From assembly GCA_016928055.1 (NCBI GenBank), contig JAFGLM010000009.1:1-64000 (forward strand): DNA of 64,000 nucleotides. The letters are read 5' to 3'. Shown one piece after another: positions 49,963 to 60,340 of the stretch; positions within the stretch are counted from its first letter, which is position 1; each line of letters begins with the position of its first letter. Source of the DNA: Gammaproteobacteria bacterium (lineage in GTDB: Bacteria; Pseudomonadota; Gammaproteobacteria; HTCC5015). The notes under the pieces are model-generated. The model saw only the letters and a list, made by a program, of their open reading frames with translations, was not told the origin of the DNA and ran no database searches. Made by a program: the position numbers and the translations under genes.

Positions 49963-51516
49963 CTAATTTTTGGCAGATATATCAATGCCATCAACAATTA
50001 CTGACTCGCAATTTTTTCCACACATAAACTCCGGCCTTAAATCCACTGAGGTCGGTGTGACTTTTACATTCAGAAAGTCAATATTTTTTGCATGTCGCAC
50101 ATAAAATCCATAAGAAGGCAGCCCATCTTTATTGAATCCTTGCGCATCAGGGTAACCGCCTTCTTTTTCCGCTAATTCTCGATGCACCAGGCTTTCGGTT
50201 CCTCCTCCCTCCATCTTAAAATGAAGGTCACTTAAGATAACATCACTGATCTGATGGCCTGGAATTCCGCTAATTAGAGATCCTTGGCGAAAGTTATCCC
50301 GCCCTACTCCACGCTCGATAATAATTCTTCGTAACTTGCCTACTGGTGGTTTCCGCATATCAGGCATTACTCTCAATCTATTTCCTATACGAATAAATAT
50401 GGGTGCTCTGGTCCGATTAATTTCTATGTTTGAAATATAGATATCCTCAACGTTGCCACCATCAACGGTTGCCAACGTAATCCCCGTGCTTGCCTGGTGT
50501 CCTTTTGATGAGTGTAAATTCTCAGGTATCCCGCCAAGAACTAAATTTCTTGCAAATATACGACGAAAATCACTCTGTGTATCCGTACCAATCTTCAATG
50601 CATTACAGGTTGTAATAAATGTCGAGTTTTCAATTAACACATCTTCAGTTGGACGCAAGCTTGCACCTTTTATACACATCGCATCATCCTCCGAGTTAAT
50701 AATGCAATTTCTTACGATAACTCGACGACAACCATCAATATCAAGACCATCATTATTGTGATTTGCGTGATTTGAAACTTTCATGTTTTGGAAAATTAGA
50801 TCTTCACAATTCAAATAATTTTGCATCCAGCATGAAGCATCCTTTAATGTAATTCCATCGACAACGATTTGACTGGAATCTAATATACGTATCCCGAATA
50901 CACGCCCAGGTGTCTGACTGGTAGTTTGTTTCCCGGGAAAATTTTCTTTGCTACCACGAAAATCAATTATTCCATCGCCTCGAATTCCTGCTCTACTTAC
51001 TCCCTCGGCAAAAATAAGGGATTGATGCATCTCCATATGTGTATCCATGACCGTAGTACGCTTTGCGATGTGATGCGGGTAATCGAGAAGATTTGTGCTG
51101 CCTAAGATTTTTGCTTCACGAGCGACCTCCAGCATAACACCGGACTTCAGTTCCACCGTACCAGTGACATATTCGCCGCGTTCAAAAAGCACGACGCCGC
51201 CCCCTTGCGCTGCACAGGCGTCGATTGCGTCCTGGATTGCCAGTGTATTCAGTTGTTGTCCATCACCTTTGGCACCGTGATCTTCCACCTTGATCACGAG
51301 TGCCGGAACAACCCAAGGCGTCAAGTTCCTGGTTATATTGTCTGCAAAAATTAACAGATCGTTTTTAAGGGTTTTATGCCATCTTGGGAGCTTGGCACTT
51401 CCACCAGCGGGCTTTATCAGCTTACAGCCCAGAAGCGCGACCATCGCAGCCGAGCCTAGAATAAAATTTCTTCGAGAAATAGCGTTATAATTTTCATCAT
51501 CTGGATTCTTACGCAT
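49963..51516 (-). CDS. GH28-type polygalacturonase-like enzyme, Tat-exported
   Basis: This 517-residue protein is a right-handed beta-helix hydrolase of the GH28/pectin type. It opens with VEDHGAKGDGQQLNTLAIQDAI, and the catalytic region shows NNDGLDIDG, SEDDAMCIKG and CNALKIGTD. The N-terminus SRRNFILGSAAMVALLGC combines a twin-arginine motif with a lipobox, so a Tat-exported lipoprotein is likely. ATG 51516 has AAGGAG nine bases upstream; a longer open frame reaches into the cyclase gene. It overlaps the diguanylate cyclase gene by 8 bases. It would act on oligogalacturonides made by the pectate lyases. Confidence 0.88.
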   Translation of the reverse strand: MRKNPDDENYNAISRRNFILGSAAMVALLGCKLIKPAGGSAKLPRWHKTLKNDLLIFADNITRNLTPWVVPALVIKVEDHGAKGDGQQLNTLAIQDAIDACAAQGGGVVLFERGEYVTGTVELKSGVMLEVAREAKILGSTNLLDYPHHIAKRTTVMDTHMEMHQSLIFAEGVSRAGIRGDGIIDFRGSKENFPGKQTTSQTPGRVFGIRILDSSQIVVDGITLKDASCWMQNYLNCEDLIFQNMKVSNHANHNNDGLDIDGCRRVIVRNCIINSEDDAMCIKGASLRPTEDVLIENSTFITTCNALKIGTDTQSDFRRIFARNLVLGGIPENLHSSKGHQASTGITLATVDGGNVEDIYISNIEINRTRAPIFIRIGNRLRVMPDMRKPPVGKLRRIIIERGVGRDNFRQGSLISGIPGHQISDVILSDLHFKMEGGGTESLVHRELAEKEGGYPDAQGFNKDGLPSYGFYVRHAKNIDFLNVKVTPTSVDLRPEFMCGKNCESVIVDGIDISAKN

Positions 51517-52735
51517 ATTTAATGACTCCTTGCGCAACAACGCAATTCCGGCCATTTTCTTTGGCGCGATACAAAGATTTATCGGAGTTCGATAGTATGT
51601 CATCACCTTGTGTGATATCTGCCACACCGATGCTGACTGTTAAATAAAAGTGAAATGACGGTTTTTCAACGGCATGGAAAGGGGTTTCTTCTATTAGCAG
51701 ACGTAGTCGTTCGGCCAATATTAATGCTTTGTATGCCAGGGTGTTTGGTAAGACAAGTGCGAATTCTTCACCACCCAATCTCACACAGCTGTTCTCTACT
51801 CGAACAGAGCTCCTGATCAATGCGACTAATTCGATGAGCGCAGCATCCCCCGTTGGATGACCATACTCATCATTTACATGTTTGAAATAGTCAATATCTA
51901 TAACTAATATCGAAAATGGTATGGCGTGACGTTTATATAGCTGTGATTCTTTTTCACAAACACTTTCAAAATATCTTCGATTAAAAGCGCCGGTTAACGG
52001 GTCAGTAATAGACATTAAATATTGTTGATCGCGTAATTTTTTTACAGTGCTTTGATTTATCCAAACCAAAAACCCCAGCAGTAATGAAAACAGTACGCCT
52101 AAAACCAACGCGATAAATTCGCGATTTAGAATTTCCTGTTCGTACACCAGAAAATAATCAACATCAAAATCCAACCCAACAAAGCCTGCATATTCGCCTT
52201 GACTGTTATAAAATGGTGCGGAGGCAGATACAAAGGTGCCAAATTCATCCGTGAAAAATTCTTTGTCAACAAAACTCCTGCCACTGCGTACCGTCTTTAA
52301 CCACTCTGCCGGATCATAGGCTGGTTCATACAACTCCATCACCTTTGATGCTTTCAACTGTCGAGCCGTTTTAAGTTGACTCGAATTGGTCGTGTCCAAT
52401 ATGAAATAAATTTTCTGATTGATATCAATCATGGTGTAAAGGTAATATATTTCAGGCACCAAGTTATGCAGATCAACCAATGGTTTAACAAGTGTGCTGT
52501 AGATTTCCGTATTGGTGGGATCGGCTTGCAGCTTCTCGTGTAAATCACCATCAATGAGTAATGATGCAGCAGTAGCCAGCTCGCCTATACGTGAATCGAG
52601 GCAGTCGTTATTGATCTTCTGGCTTTGCGCGCCCAGATAGAGCACACTTACCGCTATCGCGACAAAAGTCAGAAAACTTGCTGTTACACCTAAAATTATC
52701 GGCCTGGATCTGGCGATTCGAAAGTTTACCGTCAT
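51509..52735 (-). CDS. Membrane-bound diguanylate cyclase
   Basis: This 408-residue protein has an N-terminal membrane helix (about 12-34), a periplasmic sensor region (about 35-205, Cache-like), a second helix (about 207-228) and a GGDEF domain (about 240-405) with active-site RLGGEEFALVLPN. The inhibitory RxxD site is not seen (the equivalent reads RVEN), so product feedback may be absent. It makes cyclic di-GMP. The stop codon overlaps the GH28 gene start by 8 bases, so both are on one transcript, linking a pectinase with a sensory cyclase. Confidence 0.92.
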   Translation of the reverse strand: MTVNFRIARSRPIILGVTASFLTFVAIAVSVLYLGAQSQKINNDCLDSRIGELATAASLLIDGDLHEKLQADPTNTEIYSTLVKPLVDLHNLVPEIYYLYTMIDINQKIYFILDTTNSSQLKTARQLKASKVMELYEPAYDPAEWLKTVRSGRSFVDKEFFTDEFGTFVSASAPFYNSQGEYAGFVGLDFDVDYFLVYEQEILNREFIALVLGVLFSLLLGFLVWINQSTVKKLRDQQYLMSITDPLTGAFNRRYFESVCEKESQLYKRHAIPFSILVIDIDYFKHVNDEYGHPTGDAALIELVALIRSSVRVENSCVRLGGEEFALVLPNTLAYKALILAERLRLLIEETPFHAVEKPSFHFYLTVSIGVADITQGDDILSNSDKSLYRAKENGRNCVVAQGVIKYA

Positions 52736-52881
52736 TGGAAATAGATGTTAATTTGCAAAAAAGACTCAAAATTATACAGATATCTACTAGGTTGAGAGAG
52801 AAGGATTACAAAATACATCCCGAGGCGGGGAACTCGCCGAGTTAGAATTGGTTTTCAAAGATTCAAATTCCGTCAACCGAT

Positions 52882-52920
52882 AAATCAATAACGCCTCCAC
52901 AAGGGAGGCGTTATTGATTT
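52882..52920 (-). terminator. Terminator of tRNA-Ser
   Basis: AAATCAATAACGCCTCC and its exact complement form a 17-bp stem around a 5-base loop, starting four bases after the tRNA 3' end. Confidence 0.85.
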
Positions 52921-52923
52921 ATA

Positions 52924-53015
52924 TGGCGGAGAGAGAGGGATTCGAACCCTCGAAACGGGACAAACCGTTTACTCCCTTAGCAGGGGAGCGCCTTCAGCCG
53001 CTCGGCCATCTCTCC
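52924..53015 (-). tRNA. tRNA-Ser (GCU)
   Basis: On the minus strand the sequence begins GGAGAGATGGCCGAGCGG, carries the anticodon in CTCCCCTGCTAAGGGAG (GCT), a long variable arm, the T-arm GGTTCGAATCC, and ends GCCA. It has a class II tRNA layout and reads AGC/AGU serine codons. Its neighbours csrA, lysC and alaS are the usual gammaproteobacterial context. Confidence 0.96.
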
Positions 53016-53228
53016 AATTAATCAAATTTTATATTCGTCTAGCGTCTACAATTCTCTCAAAATACGGCACTCCCTCGGAGCGCCACTTGTTTTTACGCGG
53101 AGTCCCGAATACAGGGACGTATGAGATAAATATCTACCGGATGGACCCGGTTAAAAACGATATCTTTCTCACCTATTCCGCAAAGGCCTATCTCCTACGT
53201 CCATGTAGTCGGGCACATCTCTCCAATT
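53007..53228. mobile_element. Small palindromic (MITE-like) element beside tRNA-Ser
   Basis: CATCTCTCCAATT occurs at 53007-53019 (including the tRNA 5' end) and again at 53216-53228, bracketing 196 bases. Inside lie inverted arms at 53104-53128 and 53189-53213, identical at 22 of 25 positions (CCCGA-N-TACA-N-GGACGTA-N-GAGATA), with a nested ACCGG/CCGGT hairpin at 53136-53151. There is no coding capacity. It looks like a small non-autonomous element or a REP-type palindrome that duplicated 13 bases at the tRNA boundary; the element's limits are inferred. Confidence 0.5.
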
Positions 53229-53322
53229 GTCCGCTCTTCTGACGGGTGGGTATTCTAACGGAAAATAGTCAGCTTAACGAGAACCTGTCTCAACAGGCCA
53301 ACTTGTCCATACTCTGACACGC

Positions 53323-53346
53323 AGAGCCCTGCAATTGCAGGGCTCT
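53323..53346. other. Perfect palindrome downstream of csrA
   Basis: AGAGCCCTGCAA and TTGCAGGGCTCT form a perfect 24-bp palindrome 81 bases after the csrA stop codon. No T-run follows on either strand, so it may end transcription weakly or protect the 3' end. Together with the palindromic element it makes up the gene-free stretch 53016-53427. Confidence 0.5.
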
Positions 53347-53427
53347 CATCGTTCAGAAGCAGCTGGGGCCTGAATCAGCCCCGGCACGAATACTTGTTGA
53401 TCTAATTGGTATTTTCGAATCAGTGGT

Positions 53428-53622
53428 CTAAGCGCTGTTTCCCACATCATCGGTAACGCGTTCACGTTTGATACGCTCGTAAATTTCTTCCCTGTGCACC
53501 GCGATATCCTTGGGCGCGTTGACACCAATACGAACCTGATTTCCTTTCACGCCAAGCACGGTTACAGTTACTTCGTCTCCTACCATGAGGGTCTCACCGA
53601 CACGCCTTGTGAGAATCAACAT
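53428..53622 (-). CDS. csrA: Carbon storage regulator CsrA
   Basis: This 64-residue RNA-binding protein is a classic CsrA/RsmA ([37 protein letters not shown]). It binds GGA motifs in mRNA leaders to control translation and stability of carbon, motility and biofilm genes. GGAG lies close before the ATG. It sits between lysC and tRNA-Ser as in Pseudomonas and relatives. Confidence 0.98.
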   Translation of the reverse strand: MLILTRRVGETLMVGDEVTVTVLGVKGNQVRIGVNAPKDIAVHREEIYERIKRERVTDDVGNSA

Positions 53623-53773
53623 ACTCCATACTCCTCAGTTTTATTGCTCAACTATCACCATTTTCCGCCTGCCGTCCGTGATTTTATCCAGCACCTATAC
53701 CGGCGAAAGGGGGGGATTATACCCGTATTTTTCCTATAGCAATACGGTACCTACCTACAGAAGCGCTATGGGT

Positions 53774-55003
53774 TCATACCGGATCGGGCTCTCGATCGAG
53801 CCCAAAGGCGGCATGTAAGGCCCGGACACCAAGTTCCAGATACTTCTGATTGACAACGACGGATATTTTGATTTCTGAAGTGGAAATCATGCGAATGTTA
53901 ATATTCTCTGCTGCCAATGCCTGAAACATTTTGCTGGCAATCCCGGCGTGCGAACGCATACCAACGCCGACCAGAGAAATTTTCACAATCGCCTCGTCGC
54001 CCTTGACCTCACGGGCACCCATATCTTTAACGACTTGCTGCAATATTTTCATCGCTTTTTTGTAATCGCCGCGATTAACCGTGAATGTAAAATCGGTTGT
54101 GTCATCCGCAGCAACATTCTGCACAATCATATCGACTTCAATATTGGCATCTGATATCGGTCCCAGTATACCGGCAGCAATTCCCGGCTGATCCGGTACC
54201 CCGCTTACCGTTAATTGTGCTTCATCGCGGTTAAACGCAATTCCGGATATTCTTGCTTCTTCCACTGCTTCATCCTCCAAAGTAATCAATGTGCCCTCGC
54301 CTTCTTCGAAGCTCGATAACACTCTTAATGGCACCTGGTATTTGCCGGCAAACTCAACCGATCGTATTTGCAGCACCTTTGAACCAAGGCTGGCCATTTC
54401 CAACATTTCTTCAAAAGTTATTTTGCTGAGCCTGCGCGCTTTGGGTTCGATACGGGGATCGGTGGTATAGACGCCGTCAACATCGGTATAAATCTGACAT
54501 TCATCCGCTTTTAAAGCGGCGGCTAATGCGACGGCTGTGGTATCGGAACCACCACGACCCAAAGTCGTGATATTGCCCATTTCATCCACACCCTGAAATC
54601 CTGCCACCACCACAACTTGATCAGCTTCCAGATCAGCGCGTATATGACGGTCTTCAATTTCACGGATGCGAGCTTTGTTATGCGCATTATCGGTGAGGAT
54701 ATGCACTTGTCCACCGGTATAAGAACGCGCTTTACAACCGCGTTTTTCCAATGCCATACACAATAATGCAATGGTAACCTGTTCGCCGGTCGCCAATAAC
54801 ACATCCAGTTCACGCGGAACCGGTTGATCTGAAATCGCATGTGCCAGAGCGACCAGGCGATTGGTTTCACCGCTCATCGCAGACACTACGACGATAATTT
54901 GATTGCCTGCATTTTTATGTTTGATGACTTTTTCAGCAACCGCTTCAATTTTTTCTGTTGTGCCAACAGAAGTACCACCATATTTATGAACGATAAGTGC
55001 CAT
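53774..55003 (-). CDS. lysC: Aspartate kinase
   Basis: This 409-residue aspartokinase has the N-terminal VHKYGGTSVGT, TLGRGGSDTTAVALAAAL and two C-terminal ACT domains. It starts the pathway to lysine, threonine and methionine and is probably feedback-regulated. Length and layout match Pseudomonas-type LysC. It lies 27 bases downstream of alaS on the same strand. A second, ectoine-type aspartokinase is at 26359-27816. Confidence 0.96.
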   Translation of the reverse strand: MALIVHKYGGTSVGTTEKIEAVAEKVIKHKNAGNQIIVVVSAMSGETNRLVALAHAISDQPVPRELDVLLATGEQVTIALLCMALEKRGCKARSYTGGQVHILTDNAHNKARIREIEDRHIRADLEADQVVVVAGFQGVDEMGNITTLGRGGSDTTAVALAAALKADECQIYTDVDGVYTTDPRIEPKARRLSKITFEEMLEMASLGSKVLQIRSVEFAGKYQVPLRVLSSFEEGEGTLITLEDEAVEEARISGIAFNRDEAQLTVSGVPDQPGIAAGILGPISDANIEVDMIVQNVAADDTTDFTFTVNRGDYKKAMKILQQVVKDMGAREVKGDEAIVKISLVGVGMRSHAGIASKMFQALAAENINIRMISTSEIKISVVVNQKYLELGVRALHAAFGLDREPDPV

Positions 55004-55030
55004 TTGCTATTTCTTTTGTCCTCTTTAACA

Positions 55031-57631
55031 TTAATCCAGCTGTTGGCGTACCCAATCAGCAACCTGTGACAATGCGTCGTTTAATCTGGCCGGCTCTGTG
55101 CCACCAGCTTGAGCCATATCCGGACGACCGCCACCTTTACCTCCCACCTGTTCGGCGACAAAGTTGACCAACTTGCCTGCGTGCAGGCGTTTGGTTTGAT
55201 CCCTGGTAACACCGGCAACCAGATGAACCTTGTCATTCTCCACTGTGGCCAGCACAATGGCCGCCGAACCCAGTTTATTTTTCAACTGATCCATTGCGTC
55301 ACGCAAAGTCTTTATATCTGCGCCATCCAGATTTTGTGCCAGCACTTTAACACCATTTATTTCAACTGCATCACCCGCGATATCGCGTCCCGACTGTCCG
55401 GCCAGTTTGCCTTTCAATCGTTGCAGTTCTTTTTCCAGTTCGCGATTTCGCTCAACAATCTGTTGCACGCGTTGTTCCAGTTGTTCACGATTACCTTTGA
55501 CTTTGCCGGCGAGTCTATCCAGCAACGCTTCGTTAGTCGATACCCAGTTTAAGGCATTCTTTGCGGTGATCGCTTCAATCCGACGGACACCGGCAGCAAC
55601 ACCGGCTTCCGAAATAATTTTCATCAACCCAATATCACCGGTGCGATTTACGTGCGTGCCACCACAAAGCTCAGTCGAAAAATCACCGAGTTTTAATACG
55701 CGTACTTCATTGCCATATTTCTCACCAAATAACGCCATAGCACCGGATTTTTTTGCTTCATCCATTGGCATAATGGTCGCTTTGGCGGCCTGATTGGCGA
55801 GAATTTCCCGGTTGACCATTGCCTCAACCTGCTGTAATTCATCCCGGGTCATTGCCGCACTGTGTGAAAAATCAAAACGCAAGCGGTGTTCATCCACTGA
55901 TGAACCTTTTTGCTGCACATGTTTTCCCAACACATTGCGTAATGCGGCATGCAGCAAATGCGTGGCAGAATGATTGGCAATGGTTGCCCTGCGAATTTCT
56001 GCAGCAACCTCAGCATTGACCTTATCGCCGCGTTTGAAACCGCCCTTAATCACTTCACCGATGTGCAGTATGGCGTCGGCAAGTTTTTGTGTATCTTGTA
56101 CTTTAAAAAGATTTTTACCTGCAATGATTTCACCGCGATCCCCAACCTGGCCTCCCGACTCGGCATAGAAAGGTGTTTTCCGCAATACCAGTATGCCCTG
56201 CTCGCCCTCGCGCAAGCTGTCTACCGGTTCGTTATTACGAAGAATATGCAATAAGACCGTTTCACCTTGCAGATAGTCATAGCCGGTGAATTCAGATCTG
56301 GCATCCAGCTCGATGCGTTGACCCTGATCCATCCTGAACTGGCTGCCGGCCTGCGCGCGTTGACGCTGTTCCTGCATTGCCTTTTCATAGCCTTCGGTAT
56401 CGATTACAAGCCCGCGCTCGCGTGCGATATCCGCCGTTAAGTCCAGCGGAAACCCATAAGTATCGTAGAGCTTGAATACCACTTCGCCGGGAATGGTATT
56501 TGTCTTTAACGACGCAATGGCTTCCCCCAAAATGCGCATGCCCTGATCCAGTGTTTCAGCAAAACGTTCTTCTTCCAGTTTCAAGGTTTTTTCAATTAGT
56601 TTTTGTTGCGCCGCCAGCTCGGGGTAAGCCGAGCCCATTTCTTTGACCAGGGTTGCAACCAGTTTATAAAAAAACGGTTTCCTGCAATTCAGTTGATGTC
56701 CATGACGAATTGCGCGCCGTGTAATGCGGCGTAAAACATAACCGCGTCCTTCGTTCGACGGCACCACACCATCGGCAACTAAAAATGCACAGGAGCGAAT
56801 ATGATCGGCGATTACGCGCAGGGAATTGCTGGCCAGATCTTTACTACCAACCGCTTTGGCTGCTGCAGCGATCAGATTCTGAAACAAATCCACGTCATAG
56901 TTGCTATGTACACCCTGTAATATGGCGGCCAATCTCTCCAGCCCCATACCGGTATCCACTGACGGCTTGGGTAACGGCTCCATGGTGCCATCGGCAAATC
57001 GATTGAACTGCATAAACACCAGATTCCAGATTTCGATATAGCGATCACCATCCTGTTCCGCGGTGCCGGGTGGTCCGCCCTGGATCTCGGGACCATGATC
57101 ATAAAAAATTTCAGAACAGGGGCCACAGGGCCCGGTATCACCCATTTGCCAGAAATTATCCTTGGTCGCGATACGACTGAATCGCTTTGGATCAATACCG
57201 ATTTTACGCAACCAGATATCTGCCGCCTCTTCATCTTCTGCGTACACCGTTACCCAAAGTTTTTCCGGCGGCAGGCCGATTGTCTGTGTTAAAAACTCCC
57301 AGGCATATTCAATCGCCAGTTCTTTAAAATAATCTCCAAAACTGAAATTACCCAGCATCTCAAAAAAGGTATGATGCCTGGCGGTGTAACCGACGTTTTC
57401 CAGATCATTATGCTTCCCACCCGCACGGACACAACGTTGACTGCTGGCTGCACGAAGATAAGGTCGTTTTTCCAAACCCAGAAAAACATCCTTGAACTGA
57501 ACCATACCGGCATTGGTAAAAAGTAAAGTTGGATCGTTAGCCGGAACCAGCGACGAGGAATCAACAAGTTCATGATCTTTGGACTGGAAAAATTCCAGAA
57601 ATTGGCTGCGTAGTTCGGCCAGCGTAGTCAT
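55031..57631 (-). CDS. alaS: Alanyl-tRNA synthetase
   Basis: This 866-residue class II synthetase has the class II core ([15 protein letters not shown]), the editing-domain zinc motifs [11 protein letters not shown] and CGGTHV, and the C-terminal oligomerisation domain with a glycine-rich [13 protein letters not shown] end. Length is as in other gammaproteobacteria (about 875). It is upstream of lysC and csrA in the same direction. Confidence 0.97.
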   Translation of the reverse strand: MTTLAELRSQFLEFFQSKDHELVDSSSLVPANDPTLLFTNAGMVQFKDVFLGLEKRPYLRAASSQRCVRAGGKHNDLENVGYTARHHTFFEMLGNFSFGDYFKELAIEYAWEFLTQTIGLPPEKLWVTVYAEDEEAADIWLRKIGIDPKRFSRIATKDNFWQMGDTGPCGPCSEIFYDHGPEIQGGPPGTAEQDGDRYIEIWNLVFMQFNRFADGTMEPLPKPSVDTGMGLERLAAILQGVHSNYDVDLFQNLIAAAAKAVGSKDLASNSLRVIADHIRSCAFLVADGVVPSNEGRGYVLRRITRRAIRHGHQLNCRKPFFYKLVATLVKEMGSAYPELAAQQKLIEKTLKLEEERFAETLDQGMRILGEAIASLKTNTIPGEVVFKLYDTYGFPLDLTADIARERGLVIDTEGYEKAMQEQRQRAQAGSQFRMDQGQRIELDARSEFTGYDYLQGETVLLHILRNNEPVDSLREGEQGILVLRKTPFYAESGGQVGDRGEIIAGKNLFKVQDTQKLADAILHIGEVIKGGFKRGDKVNAEVAAEIRRATIANHSATHLLHAALRNVLGKHVQQKGSSVDEHRLRFDFSHSAAMTRDELQQVEAMVNREILANQAAKATIMPMDEAKKSGAMALFGEKYGNEVRVLKLGDFSTELCGGTHVNRTGDIGLMKIISEAGVAAGVRRIEAITAKNALNWVSTNEALLDRLAGKVKGNREQLEQRVQQIVERNRELEKELQRLKGKLAGQSGRDIAGDAVEINGVKVLAQNLDGADIKTLRDAMDQLKNKLGSAAIVLATVENDKVHLVAGVTRDQTKRLHAGKLVNFVAEQVGGKGGGRPDMAQAGGTEPARLNDALSQVADWVRQQLD

Positions 57632-57676
57632 AATATTGATCAGTTTTTTTAATTAATGAATTGACGATTGATTGAA

Positions 57677-58141
57677 TTATGAATCGGTACTATTTACAGC
57701 ATATTGAATTTGCTCCGCGGTAAAACCACGGCTCTGCAGGAAAGCCATACGCTTGGTTTTTTCTGTGTAATCAGCAGGCGCATTGTCGGCATAGCGTTTT
57801 TTATACACTTCCAGAGCCAGATCTTTCCACCAGTCTTTGTACTGCATCAACGCAGCTTCCATGATTTCATCGTCCAGCCCCCTGGCCAACATTTCCGCTT
57901 TCACGCGCAGTGGACCGGCCCCGCGATCAACGCGGTTACGTACAAATGATTCAGCGAAGCGGGTATCGGACTGCATTCCTTCTTTAGCCAGAGCAGTAAC
58001 GGCTTCCTGGATCAGTTTTTCAGGACACCCGCGCGCACGAAGTTTCAACACCAATTCGCGTTTGGAATGTTCTCTGCGCGCGAGTAAACCGAGTGCAATC
58101 TCTCTAACCGCGTATTCACTTCTAGGCGGATTCTTCTTCAG
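57677..58141 (-). CDS. recX: RecA regulator RecX, non-canonical start
   Basis: This protein binds and modulates RecA filaments. The conserved RecX start, [20 protein letters not shown], is encoded upstream of the first usual start codon (TTG 58054), yet the frame contains no ATG, GTG or TTG between an upstream TGA and that TTG. CTG at 58141, preceded by GGAGGA five bases upstream, would give 154 residues, close to the family's ~150-165. It would overlap the recA stop by 20 bases. Alternatives are ATT at 58099 or a sequencing error. The C-terminal part, [14 protein letters not shown], is typical of RecX. Confidence 0.75.
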   Translation of the reverse strand: MKKNPPRSEYAVREIALGLLARREHSKRELVLKLRARGCPEKLIQEAVTALAKEGMQSDTRFAESFVRNRVDRGAGPLRVKAEMLARGLDDEIMEAALMQYKDWWKDLALEVYKKRYADNAPADYTEKTKRMAFLQSRGFTAEQIQYAVNSTDS

Positions 58142-59168
58142 CCTGCTCCTCCGCGGCGTCCTGTTGTTTCACCTGTTTCTTAACTAATAATTTGTCACGC
58201 AACTGCTGTTCCAGCTGATCTTTTAACTCTGGATGTTCTTTCAGATAAACGCGGGCATTCTCTTTACCCTGACCGATGCGTTCCTTATTGCAGCTGTACC
58301 AGGCGCCGGATTTTTCGATTAAATTTTGTTGCACGGCAAGATCAATAATCTCACCCTCCAGTGAACAACCTTCGCCATATAGAATTTCAAATTCGGCTTG
58401 TCTGAATGGTGGCGCAACTTTGTTCTTAACCACTTTAACCCGCGTATCGTTACCAATCACTTCATCGCCTTTTTTGATTGCGCCAATACGACGTATATCC
58501 AAACGCACTGAAGCATAAAACTTCAAAGCATTGCCACCAGTGGTGGTTTCCGGGTTGCCAAACATGACACCGATCTTCATACGAATCTGATTGATAAAGA
58601 TCACCATCGTGTTAGAGCGTTTGATATTTGCAGTCAGTTTTCTCAGCGCCTGCGACATCAAACGTGCCTGCAATCCCATGTGAGAATCGCCCATGTCACC
58701 TTCAATTTCCGCTTTCGGTGTTAATGCGGCGACCGAATCAACAACCACGATATCGACTGCATTGGAACGCACCAGCATATCGGTAATTTCCAACGCCTGT
58801 TCGCCGGTGTCGGGTTGCGAGATTAAGAGATCGGTAATATTGACGCCCAGCTTCTCTGCATAAATCGGATCAAGCGCATGTTCGGCGTCAACGAACGCTG
58901 CGGTACCACCCGTTTTTTGACACTGAGCGATGGTTTGCAGTGCTAAGGTGGTTTTACCTGAGGACTCGGGACCGTAGATTTCAACCACGCGACCCTTCGG
59001 TAAACCGCCAATACCCAAGGCGATATCCAGAGTCAGCGAACCGGTGGAGATCACATCAATATCCGGCAAGCCGGATCCATCGCCGAGGCGCATAACAGAA
59101 CCTTTACCAAACTGTCGCTCAATCTGTGTCAGCGCGGCAGCCAGCGCCTTTTTGCGATCTGAATCCAT
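58122..59168 (-). CDS. recA: Recombinase RecA
   Basis: This 348-residue recombinase has Walker [11 protein letters not shown], the DNA-binding loop motif [18 protein letters not shown], and an acidic C-terminal tail rich in glutamate. It forms filaments on single-stranded DNA and triggers LexA cleavage. AGGGG seven bases before the ATG. I could not find a CTG-N10-CAG LexA box in the 120 bases upstream. It overlaps the proposed recX start. Confidence 0.98.
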   Translation of the reverse strand: MDSDRKKALAAALTQIERQFGKGSVMRLGDGSGLPDIDVISTGSLTLDIALGIGGLPKGRVVEIYGPESSGKTTLALQTIAQCQKTGGTAAFVDAEHALDPIYAEKLGVNITDLLISQPDTGEQALEITDMLVRSNAVDIVVVDSVAALTPKAEIEGDMGDSHMGLQARLMSQALRKLTANIKRSNTMVIFINQIRMKIGVMFGNPETTTGGNALKFYASVRLDIRRIGAIKKGDEVIGNDTRVKVVKNKVAPPFRQAEFEILYGEGCSLEGEIIDLAVQQNLIEKSGAWYSCNKERIGQGKENARVYLKEHPELKDQLEQQLRDKLLVKKQVKQQDAAEEQAEEESA

Positions 59169-59286
59169 TGCATACCCCTTTTAAAATCAGTTAGTTATAA
59201 AACATACCTGATAAATTACATTAATTTAAAACTGACATCATTATCCCATACATTAAAGACTTTGCGCAGCACCGCCACTGGAAAAA

Positions 59287-59613
59287 CTACGGATTAGACG
59301 GTTTTTCCAATTCATTAATTCTTGTCTGAATGCGCTCGGCTTCTCCTTCCACGTCGTCTAACGATGCCTGAATTTTCTCAACTTGTTGCTCCAGCCTGGC
59401 CTTCTCCTGTTGCGCTTCTTCGCGCTGCTGACGTAATGCTTCCATTTCATTACGAATCTGATCCGCTTGATGTTCGATTGGGATAGTTTCTTTTTTCTCA
59501 ACAACCGGTGGAGCAACCACCGCTACGGTTTTTGTAGATTCTTTTTCATCGCAAGCATAAAGAATCGCCGCCAACAGTATCCACGCTATCATTGTGCTAA
59601 TTCGATTTACCAT
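59287..59613 (-). CDS. Small coiled-coil lipoprotein
   Basis: This 108-residue protein has a lipobox LYAC near residue 21 and then a long charged region with heptad-like pattern (about 50-105, RNEMEALRQQREEAQQEKAR), predicted to be a coiled coil. I do not recognise a family. Its layout recalls Lpp- or periplasmic-spacer-type lipoproteins. ATG 59613 is chosen over an in-frame TTG at 59625. It lies upstream of recA on the same strand, 118 bases before it. Confidence 0.65.
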   Translation of the reverse strand: MVNRISTMIAWILLAAILYACDEKESTKTVAVVAPPVVEKKETIPIEHQADQIRNEMEALRQQREEAQQEKARLEQQVEKIQASLDDVEGEAERIQTRINELEKPSNP

Positions 59614-59690
59614 CTCTACCCCCAACAGGATATTGAAAAACCGTCCATGATTTTCTTACAACCGCATCCAGATAAAAAACACATCGTTTT

Positions 59691-60185
59691 CTAAAAATTT
59701 TCCAGGCGCTCAATAATACCTTGCAAGGCCTTTGCAACCGTTAAATATCGTACCTGGGTTCGGTCTCCATTAAAAACTGCGCAATGGGATTGCACGACAT
59801 CCGGTACGATGCGAGCCCAGGCAAACCAAACCGTCCCCACTGGTTTAGTATCACCGCCACCATCAGGACCTGCAATGCCGCTGACAGCAACCGATAAATG
59901 CGCTTGCGTTTTCAGCAACGCGCCTTTCGCCATTGCTTCTACGACTTCTCGACTCACCGCGCCGTACTGGTTCAAAATTCCTTCACTTACGTCCAGTAGG
60001 GTCTGTTTCATACGATTGCTATAGGTAATCAAACCCCCTTCAAACCACTCCGAACTGCCTGGCACATCCGTAAGTGTCTTTGCGATCCAGCCGCCGGTGC
60101 AGGATTCAGCTGTCACCAGCCTCAGGCCCTGCGCACGCAAACGCATACCTGTCTGTAAAGCCAGTTCGTATAAATCACCCTGCAT
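59691..60185 (-). CDS. pncC: Nicotinamide-nucleotide amidase PncC (CinA C-terminal type)
   Basis: This 164-residue stand-alone CinA C-terminal domain has LVTAESCTGGWIAKTLTDVPGSS, FEGGLITYSN and VAVSGIAGPDGGGDTKPVGT. It deamidates nicotinamide mononucleotide in the pyridine nucleotide salvage cycle (family knowledge). ATG 60185 gives the usual length of about 165; the frame is open to 60353 but that extension would run into mutS. The pncC-recA neighbourhood is common in this class. Confidence 0.92.
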   Translation of the reverse strand: MQGDLYELALQTGMRLRAQGLRLVTAESCTGGWIAKTLTDVPGSSEWFEGGLITYSNRMKQTLLDVSEGILNQYGAVSREVVEAMAKGALLKTQAHLSVAVSGIAGPDGGGDTKPVGTVWFAWARIVPDVVQSHCAVFNGDRTQVRYLTVAKALQGIIERLENF

Positions 60186-60340
60186 GCGGACATTGTCTAT
60201 GGTCGCTGCCGGTGTGACAAGTATTCTGTAAACGCCCATTGGAAAATAATGTTTTTCAACGTGATATTGCCTCGACCGGCGGAAAGCGCCGTGTTCTTTG
60301 CTAAACTTGCCCGTTCGTCGCTCTGACTCATACAAAATTA

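Noticed and set aside
59169..59286. LexA box for recA
   Set aside because: No CTG-N10-CAG pattern could be found on either strand in the upstream gap.
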